Below are positions 11,430 to 23,304 of a stretch of DNA of 64,000 nucleotides, piece by piece. The first letter of the stretch is position 1; every line of letters begins with the position of its first letter. Source of the DNA: Lytechinus pictus (lineage: Eukaryota > Echinodermata > Echinoidea > Temnopleuroida > Toxopneustidae); the NCBI RefSeq assembly GCF_037042905.1, contig NC_087253.1, forward strand, positions 16,227,501 to 16,291,500. Reading direction: 5' to 3'. Both the position numbers and the translations under genes were made by a program. The notes beneath the pieces were generated by a model, which did no database searches, was not told the origin of the DNA, and worked only from the letters and a program-made list of their open reading frames with translations.

Positions 11430-12529
11430 TGTTAAAATGCTAAAGAATAGAGTAGTGATGCCATAACTTCGATACAAATCACATTGTACGTTGAAAACTT
11501 GAAATGCAGTGCAGTGTATTCATTTCAGCTTCTGCAATATAGCTGGTTGAAGTATCATTAAACATGTCTTCCACGTGGAGCATCGCATGGCGTACAGATG
11601 GGGAAAGTGGTTCTTTAGACCATGGGCGCCTTGAACTTTTACGACCAAGAAACAAAAGATGAAAAGGGAAGAGAAGGGTGAATTAGTATTATCATTATTT
11701 TCTGGATAAAATTTCAAATCTACCATACAATTCAATTTTTGTTTTAAGTATTTTAACTGTTTTTAATTTCTTGATCGCTCGCTTCGCTCGCTCGCAGCTT
11801 TTTATAGAGTGTGCCATACATGTCGTGTTTGACCCTATAACAATTGCTGGCTCATTATGCTACTGATGTGAAGAACCAATTTGCACCATTTGTTCGTCTA
11901 TAAATTCAACAATATTTCACTCAAGTCTCAAGTTCCGTAAAAAATGCGTTTTTTTTCTTGTCCTAATTTGCAGGAGGGGGGGTATTCTGCAGTCCATGGT
12001 TGATACGAATGAAATTGTGTCAGTATAGTGACTTTCTGATTGTTAGTAATCAGTTCACGGTATTCTTTTAAATTCAAAGCAGTATTAAATATTTTTCTTA
12101 CCTCTATCAAAGTTTACATCCATGAAATGTGTACCTAAAAGCATGTATACGATTTTTAAGTCATCATTGTTATCATGGCCATCATCATCACAATTACAAT
12201 CATGTTAATCATCAACAAATGTTATCATCATCAATATCAACTCAACATCCTCGTTATAATGATTACCTGAATAAAGCGTCTTGGAGACAAGATATGAACG
12301 CGTATTGTACGTCTGATTGATTAACTCAACAGGAAATACGTCACAATGCCAGCAAGGCTTCAACTGAATGACTAGGACCATAATATTCATACACCCCTCG
12401 TCGCCGAAATTGTCATTTTCCTATTGCGCCTATGTAGAAAACTGTCGGTCGATGATATTCGTATATACATTTCATCAAACCTAAGCGCAAGGCTGGTGTA
12501 CGCTCATATAGATGTTGACGCGTTGAGGC
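11430..12529. other. Gene A intron; no coding feature
   Basis: Short repeats only, including GATCGCTCGCTTCGCTCGCTCGC at about 11773 and an ATCATCATC tract near 12180. No exon was found. Confidence 0.5.
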
Positions 12530-13275
12530 CATTGCACACCTTACGAATAGTCCACGTTCCGATTTTGGAACAAATCGCATTCTGCTCATTTTCAGAAAAT
12601 GTGGATGAAAAGTGTATTTTTATTTGAGGTTCAAATTAAAGATAAATGCCCTTCGTGGTAACGATCTCAAAATGAGTTCGAACAGAATCCACAACCACCA
12701 GAGTGTTTGTAGGTATAAATAAAAATAATATTTGCCAAATAGCTCTGGAAGAAAATGCGTAATTGCAAAAAAAAATAGCAAAATAAGCACAGAATTCCTT
12801 CAAATGTCGAGTATCCTTCAAAGCAATATTAATTCACTGTCCCACATATGCTTTTCTGTGTTAGTGATCACCAGAATTGTCGAATTTTAGCTAAGATTTA
12901 ATGATTTTAGAAAGATAAGTTTCCAGTAATGTACCAGATCTAGATGTATGATAATAGTTTGCCAATTAACCTTGATTTAATAGACTTTCTCATGAAATAA
13001 ATGTCTGCTGCAACTACTGTCTTTTACCTCTAACTAAAAAAATAATAATATAATTTTTTTTGGATGATGCAAGCCTTTACCAAATTAGTTTTAAATCGTA
13101 GCAAATCGTACGATTGCCATGACGTCATTACGACTAGATATGAAATTCGCTCTTCTTAAGTAAGGATGATAGCATATAGACACATATTTGAACGTAGATA
13201 TTCGTATAATGATTTATAAACATTGCACAGTAAGATATTCCATCGGATAATGTGCGGTTGCCGTTAAGTGTATGT
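12530..13275. mobile_element. Degenerate relative of the MITE at 15606-16020
   Basis: The left end (AGGCCATTGCACACCTTACGA) and the right end (GTGCGGTTGCCGT) match the terminal repeats of the 15606-16020 element. Internal stretches at 12560-12650 and 13075-13240 match its two halves. It is longer because of extra sequence at about 12660-13070. Confidence 0.55.
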
Positions 13276-13470
13276 GCGCGCCTGCGCTATATTGAATATA
13301 CGTCACAATTACTTCATCAACGAATATCCTGATGTCGGATATACAACAGACAAACAATCATAGATTGTTACAAATTTGAATTCCATACAAGCTTTAATTT
13401 TCGGGAAATACCATATTTTATTTTACTCAGTAGACTTAAATTAACATAATATGGATATTATCCAAGTAAA

Positions 13471-13712
13471 AGAGAACAGACCGGAGATAGAACATTCACG
13501 GTTACATCCACAATAGAATGGAACAAACTCCCTCTCACAATAAGACAATCCCCAACAATTGAGTCCTTTAAGAAGTCCCTTAAAACTCTTTTGTTCTAGG
13601 CAACATTTAATATGTCATTCTGATTTTTTTTTGTATTAATAAGTTAACTGAAATTGTGAGCGCTTTGGGCCATGTGGGAAAAGCGCGTTATAAATGTTGA
13701 GTATTATTATTC
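13471..13712 (+). pseudogene. LINE 3' end fragment
   Basis: Translation near 13490-13600 gives TIEWNKLPLTIRQSPTIESF, then KKSLKTLLF and a stop. This is the usual C-terminal tail after the reverse transcriptase of CR1/Jockey-group LINEs. It is followed by a short 3' tail and a TATTATTATT run. A 5'-truncated dead copy. Confidence 0.65.
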
Positions 13713-13903
13713 TAGAAGTAGACTCATATTGACCTCGTCAAGACTCGGGCAATATGAGATTTCTTCGGGAATTATATATGATATCTCCCTAAAAGCCAGT
13801 CAATATTATATAATTATCATAATTGTTATTACCGCGGCATTTCATATGGTGCATTATTTGTTTACTGAAATTTAAATCTGGTGATTTGTTTTTCTCCACT
13901 TAA

Positions 13904-14197
<294 letters not shown>

Positions 14198-14438
14198 TGA
14201 ATAATGGCAGTATGGGTATTATTGTTATCATCATCATCATCATCATCATAATAACAATCATCACCATCACTATCATCAACAAGTTTAATCGTCATAATCC
14301 TTCTTTACAATATCCATCATCATAATCGTTATTATTATTAAGATGAAAAGAGTCACGACATATTTTGTGTAACATATCTTTGTTTACTAGCTGTAGTTCA
14401 AATTATGTGATGTGTTTTCTCCACTCCTGCTCAATCAG

Positions 14439-14555
14439 CTCTCCGAGATCCTTGTTACGGCTTTCCTTGTCGTAACGGTGGTAGCTGCATTGCTCGAGCA
14501 GATGTTCAGATATGCATATGTCCAGCTGGATTTACGGGGGTGTACTGTGAGCAAG
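14439..14555 (+). CDS. Gene A exon: EGF-like domain 3
   Basis: A 117-nt exon encoding [16 protein letters not shown]...[14 protein letters not shown], with six cysteines. Acceptor CAATCAG, donor GTTAG (a weaker donor than GTATG in copies 1 and 3). Phase 1-1, so it can be skipped or included without changing frame. Confidence 0.8.
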
Positions 14556-14968
14556 GTTAGTAATTGTATTATTCCTGACAACATAACGAGAAAACATTCA
14601 ACTTTTTCTGGTGTGCATGTGTGTGTTGGAGGTGTGTGTGTGTGCGCGTGCGCGCGATCAGTTAATTGTCAGACGTGTATCAATTAAATCTGATTATTTA
14701 TGTATGTTTGCCATCCCGGGGCAATCATGCATAATGGCAGTATGGGTATTATTGCTATCATCATCATCATCATCATCATAATAACAATCATCACCATCAC
14801 TATCATCAACAAGTTTAATCGTCATAATCCTTCTTTACAATATCCATCATCATAATCGTTATTATTATTAAGATAAAAAGAGTCACGACATATTTTGTGT
14901 AACGTATCTTTGTTTACTAGCTGTAGTTCAAATTATGTGATGTGTTTTCTCCACTTATGCTCAATCAG

Positions 14969-15085
14969 CTCTCCGAGATCCTTGTCATGACTTTCCTTGT
15001 CGTAACGGTGGTAGCTGCAGTGCTCCAGCAGATGTTCCGATGTGCATATGTCCAGCTGGATTTACGGGGGTGTACTGTGAGCAAG
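14969..15085 (+). CDS. Gene A exon: EGF-like domain 4
   Basis: The third copy in the triplication encodes [16 protein letters not shown]...[14 protein letters not shown]. Acceptor CAATCAG and donor GTATG. Differs from copy 2 at only a few residues. Confidence 0.8.
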
Positions 15086-15419
15086 GTATGTTATCTTATC
15101 ATTCTTTACAACGAAACAACAAAACATTTAACCTGCTCAAAAAAAAAGAAGAAACCTGTTCTGGCGTGCATGCGTGTGTGGGAGGTGCGTGCATGTGTGT
15201 GTGATCGACCTTTATAATGTTCCCATCCCGGGGGAACTCATGCATAATGGCAGTACGGGTATCCTATCACTCCTTACAACAAAACATTGAACCTGTTCTG
15301 GTGTCCAGGCGTGTGTGTGGGAGGTGTGTGTGTGTGCGATCAGTTTTGTCAGACATGTATCAATCAAATATTACTATCTATGTATAGGACCGACCTCTAA
15401 CGTCACCATTCCGGGGCAC

Positions 15420-15600
15420 TCGCCTATGAATGCAGTAAGGGTATGTGCGGCCCATGAGGCCGGCCCCTTTTCACGCCCTGCCAGCAGTTCCAAAGGATAC
15501 GATTTTCACCCTTCTTCATTGACCAACCACAAGCCTCTTCTTTTCATGTTCAATTCTGCGGTAGTACCCAAGCACACACATTTGCTGAGGGCCATCTAGA
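15420..15600 (+). repeat. Dispersed repeat shared with 32400-32600
   Basis: Shares CCTTTTCACGC, CAGCAGTTCC(C)AAAGGATA and TTCATTGA-type segments in the same order with 32420-32590. Non-coding; possibly a decayed transposon copy. Confidence 0.5.
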
Positions 15601-15605
15601 TCTTA

Positions 15606-16020
15606 AGGCCACCGCACACCTTACGACTGTTCGCGATCCGATTTTGGAACAAATCGCACTTTGCTCATTTTCTGAAATTGTGAATAGAACATATCATTTT
15701 ATTTGAGGTTGAAATTAATTGAAAGAATACTAATATAACCATATTAAAAGATTGCAAACCTTTATTTTGGAGTAAAGGCCAAATTGGTTTCAAATTGTAG
15801 CGAATCGTACGACTGCTATGACGTCATTACGACTAGATATTAAATTCGCTTTTATGCTAAGAAGGATGATAGCACAGTCACAGATTTGAATATAGGTATT
15901 CGTACGATGATTTCAAACATTACACAGTAAGACATTCCAAGTCTCAATATTAGCATAACATTTTACAACATTTTATTCTGAAATCGGGTCGCAGACCAAT
16001 CGTAAGGTGTGCGGTCGCCT
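15606..16020. mobile_element. 415-bp MITE, TTA target duplication (Harbinger type)
   Basis: The ends AGGCCACCGCACACCTTACGA and, in inverse, AGGCGACCGCACACCTTACGA form a ~21-bp terminal inverted repeat. TTA precedes (15603-15605) and follows (16021-16023) the element. TTA/TAA 3-bp duplications are typical of PIF/Harbinger elements. No open frame. Confidence 0.75.
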
Positions 16021-16314
16021 TTAGCCCATCAATTCATAGTGATTTCAGATCTTAAGCGTATGGCCTTATATCTTAGGGCAGCGCACCCCTACCCTTTCCA
16101 TGTCCGAGTGCCCCACCCCCGGTCACCATCGGTTAGTAATGCAAGCTAGGACTCGAACCTCTTAGCTCCGCATCGATTTGTAACTTGCCAAATGTAGCTA
16201 GGATTATAGGTGCTCGCCACAACATGTCAGGTGAATATTATAATTCAGACTATGAAATGATTTTATGTAAGTAAAAACGATATTTTTTTTGGTATAATTC
16301 TCGTTGATGTTTAG

Positions 16315-16396
16315 AAAGCTGCACTGATGTTTGGAACTGTGTAACGGACCCATGTCAATATTCGCAATGTTTCGCATACCCTGGTGCTGTGTGTCG
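16315..16396 (+). CDS. Gene A exon: short Cys-rich module, block 1
   Basis: An 82-nt exon encodes ESCTDVWNCVTDPCQYSQC, then FAYPGAVCR. It enters in phase 1 and leaves in phase 2 (CG|A), joining the next exon to give RPNYCGGC. A near-copy of the same length lies at 28350-28431, which supports it as a real exon. The C..DPC...C.A.P.A.CR.NYCGGC pattern is widespread in invertebrate secreted proteins; I cannot name it with certainty. Confidence 0.75.
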
Positions 16397-16956
16397 GTAA
16401 GCATCACCCCCCCCCCCTTCCTTCTGCTCTCTCCATTGGTATATAGAATTCATGATTAACAATAGAACCATAATCAAGTAATTAACCACGTTTGTGTAAA
16501 CCGTCTAAACATAATCCTAAAAAAAATCAGCCTATGACGGAAGAAGCTATAAGATACCATTATTTTGATTATTTGTTGTTGAAATCGTCAGCAAAGCGTA
16601 CAAGGGGCGGCGCCACTGGGGGAGTGTGCGATTACCTCTGTTTAAGAAGAGAAGAGCAAAACTAAATTTGCAATTATAAACCAAATTATAATTAAGTGCA
16701 CAATAACCCGATAATTAAATTATAAAAAAAGAATATGATGCCGCCCTAAGGTCGCTTTGCCTGCCCCTATCAAGTTACCATTGCACCGTCCCTGTGTCCG
16801 TCTACTGCTAAAACTACGCCCCGTTTCTGAGTCAATTTCTTTTTTACACGATCTCTCCCGATTCCTATTTATTTCCCATTCCCTACTTCAGAAATATAAT
16901 AATCTGGGAGTGATTTAGGCACTTGATATCTTTGTATGGGGCTTTCTTCTATCCAG
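16397..16956. other. Intron between short Cys exon and TIL exon, block 1
   Basis: 560 bp with GT (GTAAGC) and AG (CTATCCAG) ends, a short poly-C run, and no other feature. Confidence 0.6.
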
Positions 16957-17114
16957 ACCAAACTATTGCGGAGGATGCTTTGCCGATTTCTACGTTGGTG
17001 ACATCAAGGTGAACTGTTCTGCGTGCTCTGAGGGTATGACCTTTGAGGAGTGTGGATCAGGATGTGGCCCTTTCAGTTGTGACAACCCTCCAAGAGATAT
17101 ATGTCCAAGAATAT
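16957..17114 (+). CDS. Gene A exon: NYCGGC motif and TIL domain, left part, cut by transposon
   Basis: The exon opens with RPNYCGGCFADFY and runs into a TIL module (CSACSEGMTFEECGSGCGPF..C). At ..ICPRI the reading frame meets a Harbinger element and stops after a few foreign codons. Compared with the intact paralog at 29338-29957, the sequence continues without loss at 26949. The 158 nt here plus 459 nt there give 617 nt, which keeps the phase 2-to-1 pattern of the paralog (620 nt; one extra codon there). As it stands the exon is disrupted unless the element is excised or spliced out. Confidence 0.8.
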
Positions 17115-17422
17115 GACCCCTGTTACACATGCGTCGGCTTTCAAAGCCGGCCCCGGAGGCGGCCTCACGCCTGCAATTTGAAGCCGCCTCAAAATCATCA
17201 AACCCCTGTTACACATAGTCTCGGGCCCGCAATTTTGCGTCTACACATAGGCCGGCCTCACGTCGCCTTTTCACGAGCTGACGTTGGGGCGCACTTCATG
17301 TAAACAAACGCTTAATATTTTCGCGCGGTTTGCAGGTCTTTTTAATTGCATTGGATCTCATCGACATCGCGACCGATCCGTACACATATCTTACCTCCAT
17401 ATTTTGTTTATATAATTGCATT

Positions 17423-19264
17423 ATGAAGGTTAAGAATATCGTAACTATTATTTCTGATCGAAGGAGGGAATTTCGACGTGCTCAAAAAAGGCGATTCCGG
17501 GAGTTTGAAGCACGTCGTCGGCGAGTACGGTACTATTTTTTGTTATGTGCTATAACGTTTGCCTGCACCGTGGAAAGGAGTGTGTGGATGAAGGAGCGAT
17601 CTGGACATTTCTGGGAGAGGATAGTGGAAGGGAGATTCACGGCAAGAGATTTTCGTGAAAATTTCCGTGTGAACAAGTCGACATTTGATTTTCTGTGTGG
17701 TGAGCTAGCACCGGCTATTCGTCGCCAAAACACACGATGGCGTAAAGCAGTTTGTGTCAGAAAGAGAGTTGCCATAACTCTGTGGCGTTTATCCACAAAC
17801 TGCGAGTATCGAACAATCGGGCATCTTTTTGGGGTAGCGAGATGTACCGCCAATGTCATCGTCAACGACACCTGCCTTGTAATTGTACAAGAACTAATGA
17901 GAAGATATATTACCTTTCCTTCTGGAGATAGATTACGGGCAACTGTTCAGGGGTTCGAGGACATGGGGTTTCCCCAAGTTGCAGGTGCCATTGATGGAAC
18001 CCATATCCCTATAATTGGACCTGTTAATTACCATGCTGATTATCATAATCGAAAGGGATGGTACTCTGTCATTCTCCAGGCAGTTTGTGACCATAAGTAC
18101 ATGTTCACAGATATCATGGTAGGATGGCCAGGACGCTGCCACGATGCCCGGGTGCTGGCAAACTCTTCTTTTCACCGAAGAGCGGAAAATGGAGAACTGC
18201 TTCCAAATGTACGTTTACTTTTAAATCTAATTTATAAAACTTGAATTAAATTTCATTTTATTATTAAAGATTTAAGCCACAAAAGATTATGATAGACTAC
18301 AATCATTTAAAATCTCATAGATCTACAAGTCAATAGTAACATGCACATTTCATTTTTTTAAAGGGATAATATAAACAAAGGATTTAAAACAATAAATAAA
18401 CCTAGAGAAATCAAGCCTAGAATAAGGGTAGATCTTCTTTTAAAATTTCATAAGTAATAATAGGCTACCATTAGTTTGCTCCACCTATTCATCTAAAAAC
18501 ACTGAGGTTTGTGTGATTTTGATATTTCATCAGCAGGGCCATAGCCAGTGTTTGATGTTTGGGGGGCACATACATGTAATTGATCAACGTCCTGGGGAGG
18601 GGTCTATAAGGATGGGTGTGTGATCTTGGGGGGGGGGGCACGTGCCCCCCCCCCCTGGCTACGGGCCTGCATGTTCATCAGCATGATCAATGTGTATTTT
18701 AATGAATTAATTTTAATATATATTTTTCTAAACATCTTCATGATATTAAAATAGACCTCTACTTAGTATTGATGTTATTAATATTATTAAATGATTATAT
18801 TTCATTATTATCATTTTCAATACATTGTTTTTGACCAGATGACAAGAAACATCAATGGCCAAGATGTTCCGCTGATGATACTTGGGGACCCTGCCTACCC
18901 ACTGCTGCCATGGCTAATGAAAGGTTTTGCCGATAATGGTCGTCTGACTGAAGATCAGACTAACTTTAACTACAGGCTCAGCAGGGCGAGAATGGTCATC
19001 GAAGGTAGTTTTGGTAGACTGAAGGGGCGATGGAGATGCTTATTGAAGCGCAATGACAGCGCTCTTGAGAACGTAACTAATATTGTTGGAGCGTGTTGTA
19101 CCTTGCATAACCTTTGTCAGATGCAGTCCGATGAGCCAGATGACGAGTGGCTTGATGTTGCTCATGAATTACGAGAGTTTCAGCCACCTTGTCCTTTGCC
19201 AAATCAAAGGCCTGCACCATCAGCATCTGTAGTGCGTGATGCTCTTGTTCAGTATGTTAGGTAA
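17423..19264 (+). CDS. Harbinger transposase, DDE_Tnp_4 type, two exons, ~403 aa
   Basis: Exon 1 is 17423-18208 and exon 2 is 18839-19264. The join is clean: AAT|GTACG donor, TTGACCAG|ATG acceptor, phase 0. The ATG at 17423 is chosen because the open frame upstream has no ATG. The protein has an N-terminal helix-rich DNA-binding region ([29 protein letters not shown]-type, HTH) and a catalytic domain with the Harbinger triad: D in AIDGTHIPI (about residue 191), D in LGDPAYPL (about 279) and E in [12 protein letters not shown] (about 317). All three are present and there is no stop or frameshift in either exon, so it may be active. The enzyme cuts and moves the element, normally together with the Myb-like partner encoded at 23305-24960. 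The 630-bp intron carries a nested MITE. Confidence 0.9.
18531..18672. mobile_element. MITE nested in the transposase intron
   Basis: The ends GCAGGGCCATAGCCAG and CTGGCTACGGGCCTGC are inverted, and the middle has long G and C runs. It sits inside the Harbinger intron, so it arrived after the transposon. Confidence 0.65.
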
Positions 19265-21978
19265 CTTTTTTTATGCATTTCTTCAACCACTGTTAATGAT
19301 ATTCCACAGGTGTAAACAGAGCCTCAAATGAACTCATTCATTCGGTTAGTCAATGACCCCCCCCCCCCCCCCCCCCCAACCCCCGCCCTCATGATTGAAA
19401 ATGTTATGTAGCCTCTGTTTTGTAATGTAAAACAGTTATCAAGAATAGAGTTTTCTCTCTTGGACATTTCTCTTTGTTTTTCCTTTTTAATTATTAATTT
19501 ATGTTAATCATTCATAATAGACTATTGAGAAAATGCAAATCTGTTATTTTTTTATAATCCATTTTAAAGTAGATGGTTGGCCTTTTTGTAATGAATAATC
19601 TTTTTTTTTTTTAATAATATGCTTTTATTTCACCAAGTCATTTGTTTCATATTTTACTATACAGAGTGATGAAAAAGTAGTAAATTTAAGGTAGGCCTAT
19701 GGCAGATAAGATTATCAGGGCCAGAAGATTGTCAATTAATTAGAATGATTTTTTTTTCTTCTTTGTATCAGTCTCTTTCCCAATCCATGGATACAGTAAG
19801 ACTGGGTTTATGTTATTGTCAACCATAGCTGGGGGCTTTAGGTATGCATAGCAGAGGTTAATGTATGCACTGACATAGCAATGCATCTGACCAGTAGCAT
19901 AGCACACTGCAATCTTCTTTTCATCTTGTGTTTCTTCCCTGTTATGACTGACATAAGTTTAAGTGTTTTAAAACCGAATATTCAAATTCAAATTCATTTG
20001 CCTATATGATCTACAAGTGATGAACACATTTTAACCATCTTATCCTGTGCCCATTCAAAAGCCAGTTTTGTGTTATGTTATTTCATTTGAGGTAAAATGC
20101 AGTTGTATTGTTATTTTTTCAAGCAAATATAGTGCCAGAAGCATTATTTTTTTTCTTGTTGTCCATGTGACTTTCTTGCTATTTCATCAATGCGATAATT
20201 TATATCAATCATTAATCTTAAAAGATGCACTTTAAACTTGACACCAGCATGCCTCATCATGGGAAGATGAATTAATTTTGTTTAGGGTTATGTAGGTCAA
20301 AGGACACAGAGGTTAATACACATGAAACATTACCTATTTGTAGTTCTTTTATCATAATATCTTGTACTATTTGCTTCTTGTATTCAATGTGCTAACAAGT
20401 ATTCATTTGGAGAGGAATTTCAAACAAAGGTTACAGAGGTAAATGTATAATGTATATAAAACAATACCAGATAAACATGATTTATCTTCAAACCCATGTG
20501 GATAAGTAGTAATTGCTTGGGGGCAGGCGCAAGTGGTCATTATCTCTTTAGCTATGTGATTATATTGGATTGTATTCAACCACTATGAAATAGCTGTTTT
20601 GTACATATATGTCGTTTTTTCTTCTCTAACCACTTTTAGTTCAAAATTGTTAGGTATTTTCTGTGTATATGTTAAATACAACATGCCTCCGATAATGAAT
20701 AAAAAGAAGAAAAAACATCAAGAATTCAGCTAAGGGTCTATCCTATTATTTCTGTATTATAACACTCTAAAAGCAAACCAATCTAAATTGGAATCAAATG
20801 GGGACATATTTGTTTCTATTCTTATTTAGAATAGATTCTATTCATCTTTTTCCTTCGGATTCTCTTCAATTCTGAGAATTTGAATAGAAACTAATATGTC
20901 CCCATTTGATTCCTATTCATATTTGATTAGTTTGTTTAGAAAACACATTAAGTACATGTCAGTGGCAGACACAGAAATCTTGGGGGGGGGGGGGGGTACC
21001 CCAGGTGTTATAGTTTGTCTTGTTGATGTCCATTTTTTTCTGGGGGGGGGGGGCTGGAACATGTATCATTGTCCATTTAACATTGTAGAATCAAAAGGTA
21101 ATATTTTTTATTTAAAAAAAATTTAAACAAATTATGAAGTATAAAGATACAGAATTTAAACAAAAAGTTTCATAGTACATGTACCAAAAAGGCAATTTAG
21201 GTCACTATATTACAACATTATTTTGACTGACATGGGGTGTAATATAGAATTTTGTTGGGCCTGTAAATGCTTAAATATTCCAAGAGGGACTATTTTTCTG
21301 CAAAGCATGTAGTGTTTGGAAAATGTGATGTTTTCCAAAGAGGAGAAATTAATACCCGAGATGCCAAGATATGTTATCTTTCAACTCTTGCAAGATGACA
21401 TATGGCACCTCTATTATTATATTCTCTTAGGATTAAATCACACTTTCCTTGACTCTATAAGCTTTGCAAATACATGTATATATAAGATAGTCTTTTTTGT
21501 TAAAGAGCCGATTTGCTTTGAACGATCAAAATAACATCCATATTTTGTTTGCATTGTTTCGCAAATCCCCATGAAAAGCATGCTCAGCCAATCATTTGAC
21601 TGGATCTAGGTAGACAATGTATTAACAGAGGTAAAGGTATAGGGTTAGGTCACACATGCAATCAGGCAAGAAGACTGGAAATATACCAAACAAATTATTT
21701 ATTATTCAGAGAATAATGAACACGTACATAAAAAGTAAAACATAAAAGTGCAATATTTGCATAATGCATTCACAAAGTGCAATTTTCTTTACATAGTAAC
21801 TGAAAAGTTATAAAATATACCACAATTATGTCCTGAGTTTAAATTAGTTGGCACTATCGAAAGGCAGACTTTGGTAACGTTTTATTGCCAATATACAGTT
21901 TCTTTCTTAATAAATACAAAGAAAAGGGGGGAAAAGTTTTTGAAAAGTACTGCAAATGCAATGATGACAAACAAAAAT
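19265..21978. other. AT-rich spacer of the Harbinger element
   Basis: No open frame above ~75 codons is recognisable. It contains a C17-type homopolymer at about 19358, a hairpin at 20791-20912, and a G-rich MITE-like stretch at about 20960-21060. Confidence 0.5.
20791..20912. repeat. Hairpin with ~30-bp arms
   Basis: GAATCAAATGGGGACATATT at 20791 is inverted at 20893-20912, and the adjoining TTTCTATTC / GAATAGAAA also pair. Probably a tiny MITE inside the Harbinger spacer. Confidence 0.65.
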
Positions 21979-22945
21979 GTAGACATGTGTGATAAAATAG
22001 CAAATAGACTTTGAAACTTTGTGTGAATGCATATGTATATAACCCATCTTATACATGTAATTGCAAGATAACAAGTACTGACAAAAACAAACAGTTAAAA
22101 AATATAATACTTTACACTTTCAAGTTGTGACTCAACTTTCTTTGGCAATATCACATTGGTACAAAATGAGGGTTGGCAGCGTTTGATATAGATCTTATTT
22201 AAGAACAATAAAACATAGTCATTTGAAAGGTATGTATATAATAGAAGATCAAAATAAAAATGGAATGTTTATATATATATACTGTATATGTACAAAAGTT
22301 CACATGTAGAAATGTGTGCTTAAATAGCAAACAGACTTTGTAACTTTGTGTGAATGCATATACCTGTTTTATACATGTACAGAAATTGCAAGATAACAAG
22401 TACTAACAAAAAGAGCAGTTAAAAAATATAATACTTTACACTTTCAAGTTGTGACTCAACTTTCTTTGGCAATATCAAATTGGTACAAAATGAGGGCTGG
22501 CAGCATTTGATATAGATCTTATTTAAGAACAATAAAACAGTCATTCGAAAAGGTATGTATATAATAGAAGACAAAATAAAAATGGAATGTTTATATATAC
22601 TGTAGATGTACAAAAGTTCACATGTAGAAATGTGTGCTTAAATAGCAAATAGACTTTGTAACTTTGTGTGAATGCATATGTATATAACCTGTTTTATACA
22701 TGTACAGTAATTGCAAGATAACAGGTACTGACAAAAATGAGCAGTAAAAAGATATAATACTTTACACTTTCAAGTTGTGACTCAACTTTCTTTGGCAATA
22801 TCAAATTGGTACAAAATGAGGGTTGGCAGCGGTTGATATAGATCTTATTTAAGAACAACAATAAAACATAGTCCATTCAAAAGTTATGCATAGAATAGAA
22901 GAAAAAATAAAAATGAATGTTTATATACAGATGTACAAAAGTTCC
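21979..22945 (-). repeat. Three tandem copies of a ~317-bp unit
   Basis: Units begin at about 21979, 22306 and 22624. All share GTAGA..TGTGTG, CTTTGTGTGAATGCATATG, TTTCAAGTTGTGACTCAAC and GATATAGATCTTATTTAAG in order. Short open frames on the minus strand recur in each copy only because the unit repeats. The array lies in the spacer between the two convergent transposon genes. Confidence 0.85.
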
Positions 22946-23304
22946 AATAGCAAGTAAATGGTTACTTGATGTAAAAAAGAACTACATAAAAACAAAGTTA
23001 TATGTTTATAAAAATCTATAAGTGCTAAGAACAAAAAGTACTAACATCTACAATTTACATGTAAATTCCCTTGCCCTTGGCAATGATTCTGGCAGCACTG
23101 AGATGGATGGCTAAGTAAAAACAAGGGTTTCAGCATGGCAAGAGTACAGGTGAATGATATGCAGCAACAAGTACTGAGGAAAGAAATTGTGATGAACAAA
23201 AATCCTGAAAAGTGTCATCTCATATGACAAATACATGTTTACCACCGTGGGAATTCCAAACACACACACTCCTCCACTTGAAGAATGCATTATGTTTGTA
23301 ACAA

